From: Margaritifera margaritifera
Lineage: Eukaryota; Mollusca; Bivalvia; Unionida; Margaritiferidae
DNA length: 64,000 bases
Direction of reading: 5' to 3'
Assembly (NCBI GenBank): GCA_029931535.1
Contig: JAQPZY010001549.1
Location: forward strand, 2,999,001-3,063,000
Part shown: positions 53,477 to 63,970 of the stretch, one piece after another
Layout of the letters: each line of letters opens with the position of its first letter
Position numbering within the stretch: position 1 is the stretch's first letter
Made by a program: the position numbers and the translations under genes
The notes under the pieces: model-generated
Seen by the model: the letters and a program-made list of their open reading frames with translations, nothing else
The model's database searches: none
What the model was told of the DNA's origin: nothing

Positions 53477-54499
53477 TTAATGATATAATTTTAAGTCATT
53501 TACTTTCTTTTCAACGGTATAAGGACCATAAAATTTAGCCTGAAGAGGATTTTGAGGTATGGGAAAGAGAGCCAGAACTTTGTCACCAGGTTTAAAACTC
53601 CTTTCCTGTGAATTTCTGTCATACCTTAATTTCATTTTTGACTGGGTAGTGTGAAGATTAGTTCTTGCTACTTCACAGGCCTTTGACAACTTGTATTTGA
53701 AATCAGAGACATAATCAAGAAGATTAATCTTTGAATCTTCATTTGAAAGAAGTTTTTCTTTCAATAATTTCAATGGTCCACGGACAGTTTGACCAAAAAC
53801 TAGTTCAAAGGGACTAAAACCCAACGACTCTTGAACTGATTCCCTAACAGCAAACAACAACAAATGAACACCCTCATCCCAATCCTTTTCTGTATCAAAG
53901 CAATATGATCGAATCATATTCTTCAAAGTTTGATGAAATCTTTCCAAAGCACCTTGACTTTCAGGGTGATAGGCAGAAGATTTAAACTGCTGGATGCCTA
54001 GTTCATGCATAACTTGCTGGAAAATTCCAGACATAAAATTTGACCCTTGATCTGACTGGACAGATTTGGGAAGGCCAACAAGTGTAAAAAACTTTACCAA
54101 AGCTTTCACAATAGTTTTAGTTTTTATATTTCTCAGAGGAATTGCCTCTGGAAATCTTGTAGATGTACACATGATGGTCAACAAGTATTGGTTGCCTAAC
54201 TTGGTTTTAGGTAAAGGACCAACACAGTCTACTATTATTCTACTAAATGGTTCATCAAATGCAGGAATAGGTTGCAGATGAGCCTTAGGTATCTTCTGAT
54301 TGGGTTTTCCTACCATTTGACAAGTGTGACAAGATCTGCAGTATTTAGAAACATCACTTTTGAGTTTCGGACAATAAAAATGATTCAAGATCTTGTGATA
54401 AGTCTTACGGACTCCTAAATGACCAGCCAAAGGAGTTTCATGGGCTAAATTAAGAATTTCCTGTCGATATGACTTAGGAACAACAATTTGATAGCTCAC
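53477..54499 (-). CDS. Element A integrase
   Basis: A 340-residue frame with a H2C2 zinc domain (H20, H27, C54, C57), and a catalytic DD35E core: D91 (RIIVDCVG), D150 (QSDQGSNF), E186 (GALERFHQTLK). A GPY/F module (FKPGDKVLALF, KFYGPYTVEKK) ends it. An extra T near 53492 separates it from the RT frame, which is continuous with the integrase C-terminus in elements B and C. It begins two codons after tolerable upstream sequence that is in frame with Gag-PR beyond a TGA. Confidence 0.9.
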   Translation of the reverse strand: MSYQIVVPKSYRQEILNLAHETPLAGHLGVRKTYHKILNHFYCPKLKSDVSKYCRSCHTCQMVGKPNQKIPKAHLQPIPAFDEPFSRIIVDCVGPLPKTKLGNQYLLTIMCTSTRFPEAIPLRNIKTKTIVKALVKFFTLVGLPKSVQSDQGSNFMSGIFQQVMHELGIQQFKSSAYHPESQGALERFHQTLKNMIRSYCFDTEKDWDEGVHLLLFAVRESVQESLGFSPFELVFGQTVRGPLKLLKEKLLSNEDSKINLLDYVSDFKYKLSKACEVARTNLHTTQSKMKLRYDRNSQERSFKPGDKVLALFPIPQNPLQAKFYGPYTVEKKVNDLKLYH

Positions 54500-54535
54500 T
54501 GACCACTCGTCACCAGCGGGTACATCAGGTGGTCT

Positions 54536-55795
54536 TCATTTCCTCATAAGGACCCCATTTTTCACAAAGTAACACACTGGAACTTGTGTGGCTTCAGTTT
54601 CACTAATAGCCCTCTGAAACAAACAAGATATCTCGGGATCTTGCTCCTGTTCAACGACAAGGGATTGTCGTTTGTCACCCTGAGTAGAACAAAGAGAATG
54701 AGTTGCCAAAAGAGGATCACTGTGATCAATACCATTTGATTGATCAATACCTGAGGAAAAAGTGACCTCATCAAAAGACTGACCAATACATGTGTCAGCT
54801 AAAGGAATAATATCCTGATCAACATCAATCTCAAGAGCTCTTTTTGTCATAGCTCTAGTAACTGCACAAGCAGGGTACAAATCAGGGATTTCAGTTTCGA
54901 CAGGATCAACTTTCTGATCCAAACAAGGCTTGTCAGTTACAAGTGGATTAACCACAACCTTATCTCCAGCTAGGTCATTGCCTAGTAATAAATGAACACC
55001 CTCTATGGGTAAAGAAGTCACTGCCCCAACAGTCACAGGTCCAGAAACTAAGTCTGATGCCAAATTTACACAATGGAGAGGAACATTTACAAAGCCGCAC
55101 TCTACTCCCTGAACAAGAACACTTTCACTTGAAGAAGACTCCTCAGACAAAGGCAAAGTACCTGATAATAAAAGACTCTGAGAAGCTCCAGTGTCCCTTA
55201 ATATTTTAATTGGGATAGGTTTGGCAGAATCACCAGTAAGTGATATAGAACCTTCTGACATGAATGGTTCATAAGCCTCCAAAATAGAATCAGACTGGGG
55301 TTTGTTTGACCCAACAAATGTATTGCTTTCAATACAAGACCGTGACCTTGACCTCGTAGAAATAAGAGCATTTGGAAAAGCTCTGTCTTTTCTCTGTTGC
55401 TTATTTTTCAACTTGAAGCAATCAGAAATAACGTGCCCTTTCTTTTTACAATAAGTGCACGTAGGAAGAGATAAGGATTTCTGATCAGTCTTATCAGATG
55501 TTTGATTCCTAACAGTTGTGCTGTTGTGAAATTTGGAAGTACTCGAATGAGATTGAAATGTTTTTTTACCAGAAAACTGCTGAGAGGACGACTTATTGCC
55601 AAATGAAATTTTGTGAGTCAAGGAATAATCATCAGCCATACGAGCAGCATTTTCCAAAGTTTCCACATTCTGCTCGTCAAGATAGGTTTTAACATCACTA
55701 TGGATACACCTTTTGAACTCTTCAATTAACTTTCTCATGCACTCTATCCCCTCCTGGATAGATTTTGAAATGAAATTCTGAACATTAGATGCCAT
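54536..55795 (-). CDS. Element A Gag C-terminus and protease
   Basis: A 419-residue frame. Residues ~20-62 match the capsid C-terminal/SCAN-like region (EEFKRCIHSDVKTYLDEQ, ADDYSLTHK). A CCHC zinc knuckle lies at C113, C116, H121, C126. The aspartic protease active site is DTGAS at 201-205 with HLLLGNDL further on, and the NGVLMRK segment usually found just before integrase ends the frame. TGA then stops it, and the same frame runs on into integrase. The usual Gag N-terminal half is missing; only ~165 bp separate the ATG from the LTR. Confidence 0.85.
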   Translation of the reverse strand: MASNVQNFISKSIQEGIECMRKLIEEFKRCIHSDVKTYLDEQNVETLENAARMADDYSLTHKISFGNKSSSQQFSGKKTFQSHSSTSKFHNSTTVRNQTSDKTDQKSLSLPTCTYCKKKGHVISDCFKLKNKQQRKDRAFPNALISTRSRSRSCIESNTFVGSNKPQSDSILEAYEPFMSEGSISLTGDSAKPIPIKILRDTGASQSLLLSGTLPLSEESSSSESVLVQGVECGFVNVPLHCVNLASDLVSGPVTVGAVTSLPIEGVHLLLGNDLAGDKVVVNPLVTDKPCLDQKVDPVETEIPDLYPACAVTRAMTKRALEIDVDQDIIPLADTCIGQSFDEVTFSSGIDQSNGIDHSDPLLATHSLCSTQGDKRQSLVVEQEQDPEISCLFQRAISETEATQVPVCYFVKNGVLMRK

Positions 55796-55936
55796 AGTAA
55801 ATGCTTGTTGGTTTCACACACAAAAATTTCTATATTTAAAAATCTTTGCCAAAGACAAAAAAAATTCAGAGACAAAATCAATATGAATTTCAAAAATAAC
55901 TTTAATATCTCTAATATGCTTTAAAGAAATTCAATC

Positions 55937-55957
55937 CCGGAACGACGAGCCCCCAAT
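55937..55957 (-). promoter_or_regulatory. Primer-binding site of element A
   Basis: On the minus strand the LTR end is followed by 'gaaat' and then TGGGGGCTCGTC, the first 12 bases of a tRNA-Pro type primer site, then GTTCCGGGAT. The site is unusually spaced from the LTR and diverges after 12 bases. Confidence 0.55.
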
Positions 55958-55960
55958 TTC

Positions 55961-56711
55961 TGTTACGACTCTATGGTCTAAGAAAAATGTAACAGAAAGA
56001 AAGTGAAACCAACAAATCAAGTAAAAATCAACAAGCAATTTATTATTAGATAATTAAAATGAAAAATCAAAAAAGTCACTTACAGTAATGTGTTTTGAAA
56101 TCCTAATAATCCAATAAGAATGATTGTTCTAATCACAAGTCCTAAATATAGAATGTTCCGAATTCACGGCTGTGTCCTTGAATGTTATGATGTGCTAATG
56201 GTCTCCAAAGTCCTGATGTACTAGAAATCTTGATGTGCTGATGTCAAAATGAAGTATTCCAAAATCTCTGAATAAGTTCACATAAATTCCAAAATTGTCA
56301 ATTAAAAATCCAAAATCCAAAAGTTTATGAGCACTGTTATAATCCAATGAATATTTAAAATAATTCCTCTCTTAGAATTTGGAATGAATTTTCACAACTG
56401 TAATAGCTCTTTACAAGACTGATGGTAATGTCAAAACTGAATAAATGTCCACCAAACATGGTATATATAAAGATTGGTCACATGACAGAATGTTCTAGAA
56501 TATGAGTCATCTTAATGGAATTCTAACTGTAAACAAAATTCAACCTTGACCTTCAAATTGAGAAAACATATTGATCAAAACAACCTAATTCAAAGACACT
56601 AGTTAAACATGTTTTTCCTGATAACATTAAGATCTAAGCAAATATTAAAGTGAAGAAACATTTACAATTTCCTAAAATATTTATAATATTATATAAACAT
56701 CATCCATAACA
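55961..56711 (-). repeat. LTR 2 (5' LTR of A and 3' LTR of B), 751 bp
   Basis: TGTTACGACTC...CATCCATAACA; shared by two adjacent elements. Confidence 0.93.
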
Positions 56712-56849
56712 CCTCCCCTCATAAAGAAAAAGAAAGATTTATATAATAAAGCTTTCTTTTGAATATACATCTAATACTATAATAACCAAAATTACATAAG
56801 AACATGTTTTATGATACTGGACTTAATTACATCAAGCAATATTACATTT

Positions 56850-58655
56850 CTAGGCACGTGAGAGTGCATCTGCAATCACATTGTCTTTTCCCCTGATGTG
56901 TCTGATGTCAATGTTATATTCTTGCAATATCAAACTCCATCTCAACAATCTCCGATTTTTATCTTTCATTTTGTTGATGAAAGTAAGGGGATTGTGATCA
57001 CTGTACACAATAATTGGAGAAAGAGCTGAGGTGACATACACTTCAAAATGCTGTAAAGCCAATATCAAAGCCAAACATTCCTTCTCAATTGTGGAATAAT
57101 TTTTCTGGTGCTTGTTCAGTTTTTTAGAAAAATAACACACAGGGTGATCCACACCACTTTTGTCTTCCTGAATCAATACTCCACCAACCCCTACATCACT
57201 TGCATCAACAGATAATTTAAATGATTGGCTAAAATTTGGTGCAGAAAGAACTGGTGCATTCTTAAGCATGGCCTTTAACTTGTCGAAAGATTCCTGACAC
57301 TTGTCAGACCAATGAAATTTGGTTTTCTTACTCAATAAACTTGTCAAAGGTTCAGCAATTTTGGAAAAATTGGAACAAAATTTCCGATAATATCCAGCCA
57401 TACCTAGAAATCGCATCAGTTGCTTTTTACAAATTGGAACTTGAAATTCAGAGATAGCTTTGACCTTAGCTTCTATAGGTTTAACTTGACCTTGTCCCAC
57501 AATATGTCCTAAAAATGTGACACAAGCATGGCAAAACTCACTTTTGCTCAAATTAATTGTCAGATTCACATCGCTGAGTCGATCGAAGAATTTTCGAATG
57601 GTTTCCAAATGATCTTCCCAGGTGTTGTTGTAGATAATGACGTCATCGATATAAGCGTCACAATTATCAAGACCAAATGTTATCATGTTCATCAGACGTT
57701 GAAACGTTGCAGGCGAATTTTTCATTCCAAACGGCATGACTTTATATTGATAAAGTCCATCTGGAGTTACAAATGTTGAAATTTCTTTTGCCCTTTCCGT
57801 CAGTGGAATTTGCCAGAATCCTTTTAAAAGGTCAAACTTGGTGACATATTCCGCATTTCCAATTTTATCAATGCAATCGTCCATTCTTGAGATTGGAAAT
57901 GAATCAGTTTTGGTGACACTGTTGACTTTTCTATAGTCAGTACACATACGGAATGTATTATCTGGCTTGGGAACAAGAATACATGGTGAACTCCAGTTAC
58001 TTTTACTTGGTTCTATGAAATCATTCTCCAGTAGATACTGAACTTCTTTCTTCAGATAGTTCTGTTTGAGAGGATTCATCCTATAAGGATGCTGTTTCAC
58101 AGGTGCAGAATCTACAACGTCAACGTCATGATAAATTTTACTTGTTCGTGTTGGAACATCAGGAAACAAGTGCTCATAGTAATGTAATAGCTGTTTTAGT
58201 TCATTTCTTTCCTGTTGTTGTAGATGTGAAAGTTTCTGGTCTAGGTTGTTCAATATTTCTGAATTCCGAAGATTGGTTATACCAGAGTCACTATAGTCTG
58301 ATCGTATTCCATCGTTGATATCTTCACTGTGTGGGACAGGTACAACTAAATTAACTGAATAATTAGCTGAGCTATCTCTGTCAAAATATTCCTTTAACAT
58401 ATTTATATGACAAAGTTGTTTCTGTTTCCGTCTCCCAGGAGTGTTAATGATATAATTTAAGTCATTTAATTTCTTTTCAACGGTATAAGGACCATAAAAT
58501 TTAGCCTGAAGAGGATTTTGAGGTATGGGAAAGAGAGCCAGAACTTTGTCACCAGGTTTAAAACTCCTTTTCTGTGAATTTCTGTCATACCTTAATTTCA
58601 TTTTTGACTGGGTAGTGTGAAGATTAGTTCTTGCTACTTCACAGGCCTTTGACAA
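56850..58655 (-). CDS. Element B integrase C-terminus plus RT-RNase H
   Basis: A 601-residue open frame, the best-preserved coding stretch of the array. Integrase GPY/F region (KPGDKVLALF, KFYGPYTVEKKLNDL, CHINMLKEYF), then a linker, then the full gypsy RT with FRMCTDYRKVN, YIDDVIIYNN, FLGHIVGQGQ and FLGMAGYYRKF, and RNase H (SVDASDVGVGGV, IEKECLALILALQHF, YSDHNPL, DNVIADALSRA). It shows directly that integrase lies upstream of RT in one reading frame. Its start is arbitrary: the true frame enters from the integrase core, broken at ~58724. Confidence 0.93.
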   Translation of the reverse strand: MSKACEVARTNLHTTQSKMKLRYDRNSQKRSFKPGDKVLALFPIPQNPLQAKFYGPYTVEKKLNDLNYIINTPGRRKQKQLCHINMLKEYFDRDSSANYSVNLVVPVPHSEDINDGIRSDYSDSGITNLRNSEILNNLDQKLSHLQQQERNELKQLLHYYEHLFPDVPTRTSKIYHDVDVVDSAPVKQHPYRMNPLKQNYLKKEVQYLLENDFIEPSKSNWSSPCILVPKPDNTFRMCTDYRKVNSVTKTDSFPISRMDDCIDKIGNAEYVTKFDLLKGFWQIPLTERAKEISTFVTPDGLYQYKVMPFGMKNSPATFQRLMNMITFGLDNCDAYIDDVIIYNNTWEDHLETIRKFFDRLSDVNLTINLSKSEFCHACVTFLGHIVGQGQVKPIEAKVKAISEFQVPICKKQLMRFLGMAGYYRKFCSNFSKIAEPLTSLLSKKTKFHWSDKCQESFDKLKAMLKNAPVLSAPNFSQSFKLSVDASDVGVGGVLIQEDKSGVDHPVCYFSKKLNKHQKNYSTIEKECLALILALQHFEVYVTSALSPIIVYSDHNPLTFINKMKDKNRRLLRWSLILQEYNIDIRHIRGKDNVIADALSRA

Positions 58656-58704
58656 CTTGTATTTGAAATCAGAGACATAATCAAGAAGATTAATCTTTGA
58701 ATCT

Positions 58705-59466
58705 TCATTTGAAAGAAGTTTTCTCTTTCAATAATTTCAATGGTCCACGGACAGTATGACCAAAAACTAGTTCAAAGGGACTAAAACCCAACGACTCTTG
58801 AACTGATTCCCTAACAGCAAACAACAACAAATGAACACCCTCATCCCAATCCTTTTCTGTATCAAAGCAATATGATCGAATCATATTCTTCAAAGTTTGA
58901 TGAAATCTTTCCAAAGCACCTTGACTTTCAGGGTGATAGGCAGAAGATTTAAACTGTTGGATGCCTAGTTCATGCATAACTTGCTGGAAAATTCCAGACA
59001 TAAAATTTGACCCTTGATCTGACTGGACAGATTTGGGAAGGCCAACAAGTGTAAAAAACTTTACCAAAGCTTTCACAATAGTTTTAGTTTTTTTATTTCT
59101 CAGAGGAATTGCCTCTGGAAATCTTGTAGATGTACACATGATGGTCAACAAGTATTGGTTGCCTAACTTGGTTTTAGGTAAAGGACCAACACAGTCTACT
59201 ATTATTCTACTAAATGGTTCATCAAATGCAGGAATAGGTTGCAGATGAGCCTTAGGTATCTTCTGATTGGGTTTTCCTACCATTTGACAAGTGTGACAAG
59301 ATCTGCAGTATTTAGAAACATCACTTTTGAGTTTCGGCCAATAAAAATGATTCAAGATCTTGTGATAAGTCTTACGGACTCCTAAATGACCAGCCAAAGG
59401 AGTTTCATGGGCTAAATTAAGAATTTCCTGTCGATATGACTTAGGAACAACAATTTGATAGCTCAC
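58705..59466 (-). pseudogene. Element B integrase core, frameshifted
   Basis: Same H2C2 and DD35E landmarks as element A (RIIVDCVG, QSDQGSNF, GALERFHQ). An indel in the 'gaagttttctctttc' run near 58724 breaks the join to the GPY/F region. Trp replaces Cys at the HFYWPK position, which is the usual residue. Confidence 0.88.
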
Positions 59467-59502
59467 TGACCATTTGTCACCAGCGGGTACATCAGGTGGT
59501 CT

Positions 59503-60762
59503 TCATTTCCTCATAAGGACCCCATTTTTCACAAAGTAACACACTGGAACTTGTGTGGCTTCAGTTTCACTAATAGCCCTCTGAAACAAACAAGATATCT
59601 CGGGATCTTGCTCCTGTTCAACGACAAGGGATTGTCGTTTGTCACCCTGAGTAGAACAAAGAGAATGAGTTGCCAAAAGAGGATCACTGTGATCAATACC
59701 GTTTGATTGATCAATACCTGAGGAAAAAGTGACCTCATCAAAAGACTGACCAATACATGTGTCAGCTAAAGGAATAATATCCTGATCAACATCAATCTCA
59801 AGAGCTCTTTTTGCCATAGCTCTAGTAACTGCACAAGCAGGGTACAAATCAGGGATTTCAGTTTCGACAGGATCAACTTTCTGATCCAAACAAGGCTTGT
59901 CAGTTACAAGTGGATTAACCACAACCTTATCTCCAGCTAGGTCATTGCCCAGTAATAAATGAACACCCTCTATGGGTAAAGAAGTCACTGCCCCAACAGT
60001 CACAGGTCCAGAAACTAAGTCTGATGCCAAATTTACACAATGGAGAGGAACATTTACAAAGCCGCACTCTACTCCCTGAACAAGAACACTTTCACTTGAA
60101 GAAGACTCCTCAGACAAAGGCAAAGTACCTGATAATAAAAGACTCTGAGAAGCTCCAGTGTCCCTTAATATTTTAATTGGGATAGGTTTGGCAGAATCAC
60201 CAGTAAGTGATATAGAACCTTCTGACATGAATGGTTCATAAGCCTCCAAAATAGAATCAGACTGGGGTTTGTTTGACCCAACAAATGTATTGCTTTCAAT
60301 ACAAGACCGTGACCTTGACCTCGTAGAAATAAGAGCATTTGGAAAAGCTCTGTCTTTTCTCTGTTGCTTATTTTTCAACTTGAAGCAATCAGAAATAATG
60401 TGCCCTTTCTTTTTACAATAAGTCCACGTAGGAAGAGATAAGGATTTCTGATCAGTCTTATCAGATGTTTGATTCCTAACAGTTGTGCTGTTGTGAAATT
60501 TGGAAGTACTCGAATGAGATTGAAATGTTTTTTTACCAGAAAACTGCTGAGAGGACAACTTATTGCCAAATGAAATTTTGTGAGTCAAGGAATAATCATC
60601 AGCCATACGAGCAGCATTTTCCAAAGTTTCCACATTCTGCTCGTCAAGATAGGTTTTAACATCACTATGGTTACACCTTTTGAACTCTTCAATTAACTTT
60701 CTCATGCACTCTATCCCCTCCTGGATAGGTTTTGAAATGAAATTCTGAACATTAGATGCCAT
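59503..60762 (-). CDS. Element B Gag C-terminus and protease
   Basis: A 419-residue frame nearly identical to that of A, with DTGAS protease. The first zinc-knuckle Cys is Trp (LPTWTYCKKKGH), so nucleic-acid binding is probably impaired. It ends at the same in-frame TGA before integrase as in A. Confidence 0.85.
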   Translation of the reverse strand: MASNVQNFISKPIQEGIECMRKLIEEFKRCNHSDVKTYLDEQNVETLENAARMADDYSLTHKISFGNKLSSQQFSGKKTFQSHSSTSKFHNSTTVRNQTSDKTDQKSLSLPTWTYCKKKGHIISDCFKLKNKQQRKDRAFPNALISTRSRSRSCIESNTFVGSNKPQSDSILEAYEPFMSEGSISLTGDSAKPIPIKILRDTGASQSLLLSGTLPLSEESSSSESVLVQGVECGFVNVPLHCVNLASDLVSGPVTVGAVTSLPIEGVHLLLGNDLAGDKVVVNPLVTDKPCLDQKVDPVETEIPDLYPACAVTRAMAKRALEIDVDQDIIPLADTCIGQSFDEVTFSSGIDQSNGIDHSDPLLATHSLCSTQGDKRQSLVVEQEQDPEISCLFQRAISETEATQVPVCYFVKNGVLMRK

Positions 60763-60928
60763 AGTAAATGCTTGTTGGTTTCACACACACACATTTCTAT
60801 ATTTAAAAATCTTTGCCAAAGACAAAAAAAAATTCAGAGACAAAATCAATATGAATTTCAAAAATAACTTTAATATCTCTAATATGCTCTAAAGAAATTC
60901 AATCCCGGAACGACGAGCCCCCAATTTC

Positions 60929-61680
60929 TGTTACGACTCTAGGTCTTAAAAAATATGTAACAGAAAGAAAGTGAAACCAACAAATCAAGTAAAAATCAAC
61001 AAGCAATTTATTATTAGATAATTAAAATGAAAAATCAAAAAAGTCACTTACAGTAATGTGTTTTGAGATCCTAATAATCCAATAAGAATGATTGTTCTAA
61101 TCACAAGTCCTAAATATAGAATGTTCCGAATTCACAGCTGTGTCCTTGAATGTTATGATGTGCTAATGGTCTCCAAAGTCCTGATGTACTAGAAATCTTG
61201 ATGTGCTGATGTCAAAATGAAGTATTCCAAAATCTCTGAATAAGTTCACATAAATTCCAAAATTGTCAATTAAAAATCCAAAATCCAAAAGTTTATGAGC
61301 ACTGTTATAATCCAATGAATATTTAAAATAATTCCTCTCTTAGAATTTGGAATGAATTTTCACAACTGTAATAGCTCTTTACAAGACTGATGGTAATGTC
61401 AAAACTGAATAAATGTCCACCAAACATGGTATATATAAAGATTGGTCACATGACAGAATGTTCTAGAATATGAGTCATCTTAATGGAATTCTAACTGTAA
61501 ACAAAATTCAACCTTGACCTTCAAATTGAGAAAACATATTGATCAAAACAACCTAATTCAAAGACACTAGTTAAACATGTTTTTCCTGATAACATTAAGA
61601 TCTAAGCAAATATTAAAGTGAAGAAACATTTACAATTTCCTAAAATATTTATAATATTATATAAACATCATCCATAACAC
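60929..61680 (-). repeat. LTR 3 (5' LTR of B and 3' LTR of C), 752 bp
   Basis: Same ends as LTR 1 and 2 but with several changes (for example 'aggtcttaaaaaatatg' for 'atggtctaagaaaaatg', and 'cacagctg' for 'cacggctg'). Confidence 0.92.
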
Positions 61681-61817
61681 CTCCCCTCATAAAGAAAAAG
61701 AAAGATTTATATAATAAAGCTTTCTTTTGAATATACATCTAATACTATAATAACCAAAATTACATAAGAACATGTTTTATGATACTGGACTTAATTACAT
61801 CAAGCAATATTACATTT

Positions 61818-63970
61818 CTAGGCACGTGAGAGTGCATCTGCAATCACATTGTCTTTTCCCCTGATGTGTCTGATGTCAATGTTATATTCTTGCAATATCA
61901 AACTCCATCTCAACAATCTCCGATTTTTATCTTTCATTTTGTTGATGAAAGTAAGGGGATTGTGATCACTGTACACAATAATTGGAGAAAGAGCTGAGGT
62001 GACATACACTTCAAAATGCTGTAAAGCCAATATCAAAGCCAAACATTCCTTCTCAATTGTGGAATAATTTTTCTGGTGCTTGTTTAGTTTTTTTAGAAAA
62101 ATAACAGACAGGGTGATCCACACCACTTTTGTCTTCCTGAATCAATACTCCACCAACCCCTACATCACTTGCATCAACAGATAATTTAAATGATTAGCTA
62201 AAATTTGGTGCAGAAAGAACTGGTGCATTCTTAAGCATGGCCTTAACTTGTCAAAAGATTCCTGACACTTGTCAGACCAATGAAATTTGGTTTTCTTACT
62301 CAATAAACTTGTCAAAGGTTCAGCAATTTTGGAAAAATTGGAACAAAATTTCCGATAATATCCAGCCATACCTAGAAATCGCATCAGTTGCTTTTTACAA
62401 ATTGGAACTTGAAATTCAGAGATAGCTTTGACCTTAGCTTATATAGGTTTTAACTTGACCTTGTCCCACAATATGTCCTAAAAATGTGACACAAGCATGG
62501 CAAAACTCACTTTTGCTCAAATTAATTGTCAGATTCACATCGCTGAGTCGATCGAAGAATTTTCGAATGGTTTCCAAATGATCTTCCCAGGTGTTGTTGT
62601 AGATAATGACGTCATCGATATAAGCGTCACAATTATCAAGACCAAATGTTATCATGTTCATCAGACGTTGAAACGTTGCAGGCGAATTTTTCATTCCAAA
62701 CGGCATGACTTTATATTGATAAAGTCCATCTGGAGTTACAAATGTTGAAATTTCTTTTGCCCTTTCCGTCAGTGGAATTTGCCAGAATCCTTTTAAAAGG
62801 TCAAACTTGGTGACATATTCCGCATTTCCAATTTTATCAATGCAATCGTCCATTCTTGGGATTGGAAATGAATCAGTTTTGGTGACACTGTTGACTTTTC
62901 TATAGTCAGTACACATACGGAATGTATTATCTGGCTTGGGAACAAGAATACATGGTGAACTCCAGTTACTTTTACTTGGTTCTATGAAATCATTCTCCAG
63001 TAGATACTGAACTTCTTTCTTCAGATAGTTCTGTTTGAGAGGATTCATCCTATAAGGATGCTGTTTCACAGGCGCAGAATCTACAACGTCAACGTCATGA
63101 TAAATTTTACTTGTTCGTGTTGGAACATCAGGAAACAAGTGCTCATAGTAATGTAATAGCTGTTTTAGTTCATTTCTTTCCTGTTGTTGTAGATGTGAAA
63201 GTTTCTGGTCTAGGTTGTTCAATATTTCTGAATTCCGAAGATTGGTTATACCAGAGTCACTATAGTCTGATCGTATTCCATCGTTGATATCTTCACTGTG
63301 TGGGACAGGTACAACTAAATTAACTGAATAATTAGCTGAGCTATCTCTGTCAAAATATTCCTTTAACATATTTATATGACAAAGTTGTTTCTGTTTCCGT
63401 CTCCCAGGAGTGTTAATGATATAATTTAAGTCATTTAATTTCTTTTCAACGGTATAAGGACCATAAAATTTAGCCTGAAGAGGATTTTGAGGTATGGGAA
63501 AGAGAGCCAGAACTTTGTCACCAGGTTTAAAACTCCTTTCCTGTGAATTTCTGTCATACCTTAATTTCATTTTTGACTGGGTAGTGTGAAGATTAGTTCT
63601 TGCTACTTCACAGGCCTTTGACAACTTGTATTTGAAATCAGAGACATAATCAAGAAGATTAATCTTTGAATCTTCATTTGAAAGAAGTTTCTCTTTCAAT
63701 AATTTCAATGGTCCACGGACAGTATGACCAAAAACTAGTTCAAAGGGACTAAAACCCAACGACTCTTGAACTGATTCCCTAACAGCAAACAAACAACAAA
63801 TGAACACCCTCATCCCAATCCTTTTCTGTATCAAAGCAATATGATCGAATCATATTCTTCAAAGTTTGATGAAATCTTTCCAAAGCACCTTGACTTTCAG
63901 GGTGATAGGCAGAAGATTTAAACTGTTGGATGCCTAGTTCATGCATAACTTGCTGGAAAATTCCAGACAT
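61818..63970 (-). pseudogene. Element C integrase-RT-RNase H, several frameshifts
   Basis: Pieces: integrase core to 63779, integrase C-terminus plus RT (63834-62434, YIDDVIIY intact), RT thumb/RNase H (62384-62160) and RNase H end (62126-61818). Frameshifts lie near 63789 (an extra 'caaa'-type unit), 62450, 62243 and 62090. The integrase-to-RT join is open here, as in B. Confidence 0.88.

Larger units (their letters stand above)
50995..56711 (-). mobile_element. Gypsy element A (LTR 1 to LTR 2), minus strand
   Basis: A complete LTR retrotransposon, read right to left: LTR 2, primer site, Gag-PR, INT, RT-RNase H, purine tract, LTR 1. It shares LTR 2 with element B. The repeat period is 4,966 bp. 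Coding is interrupted between INT and RT and at the RT YIDD box, so it is defective. Confidence 0.92.
55961..61680 (-). mobile_element. Gypsy element B (LTR 2 to LTR 3), minus strand
   Basis: Second copy in the array, same layout as A, 4,968-bp period. RT-RNase H is open, integrase is frameshifted and the Gag zinc knuckle has lost its first Cys. Confidence 0.92.
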
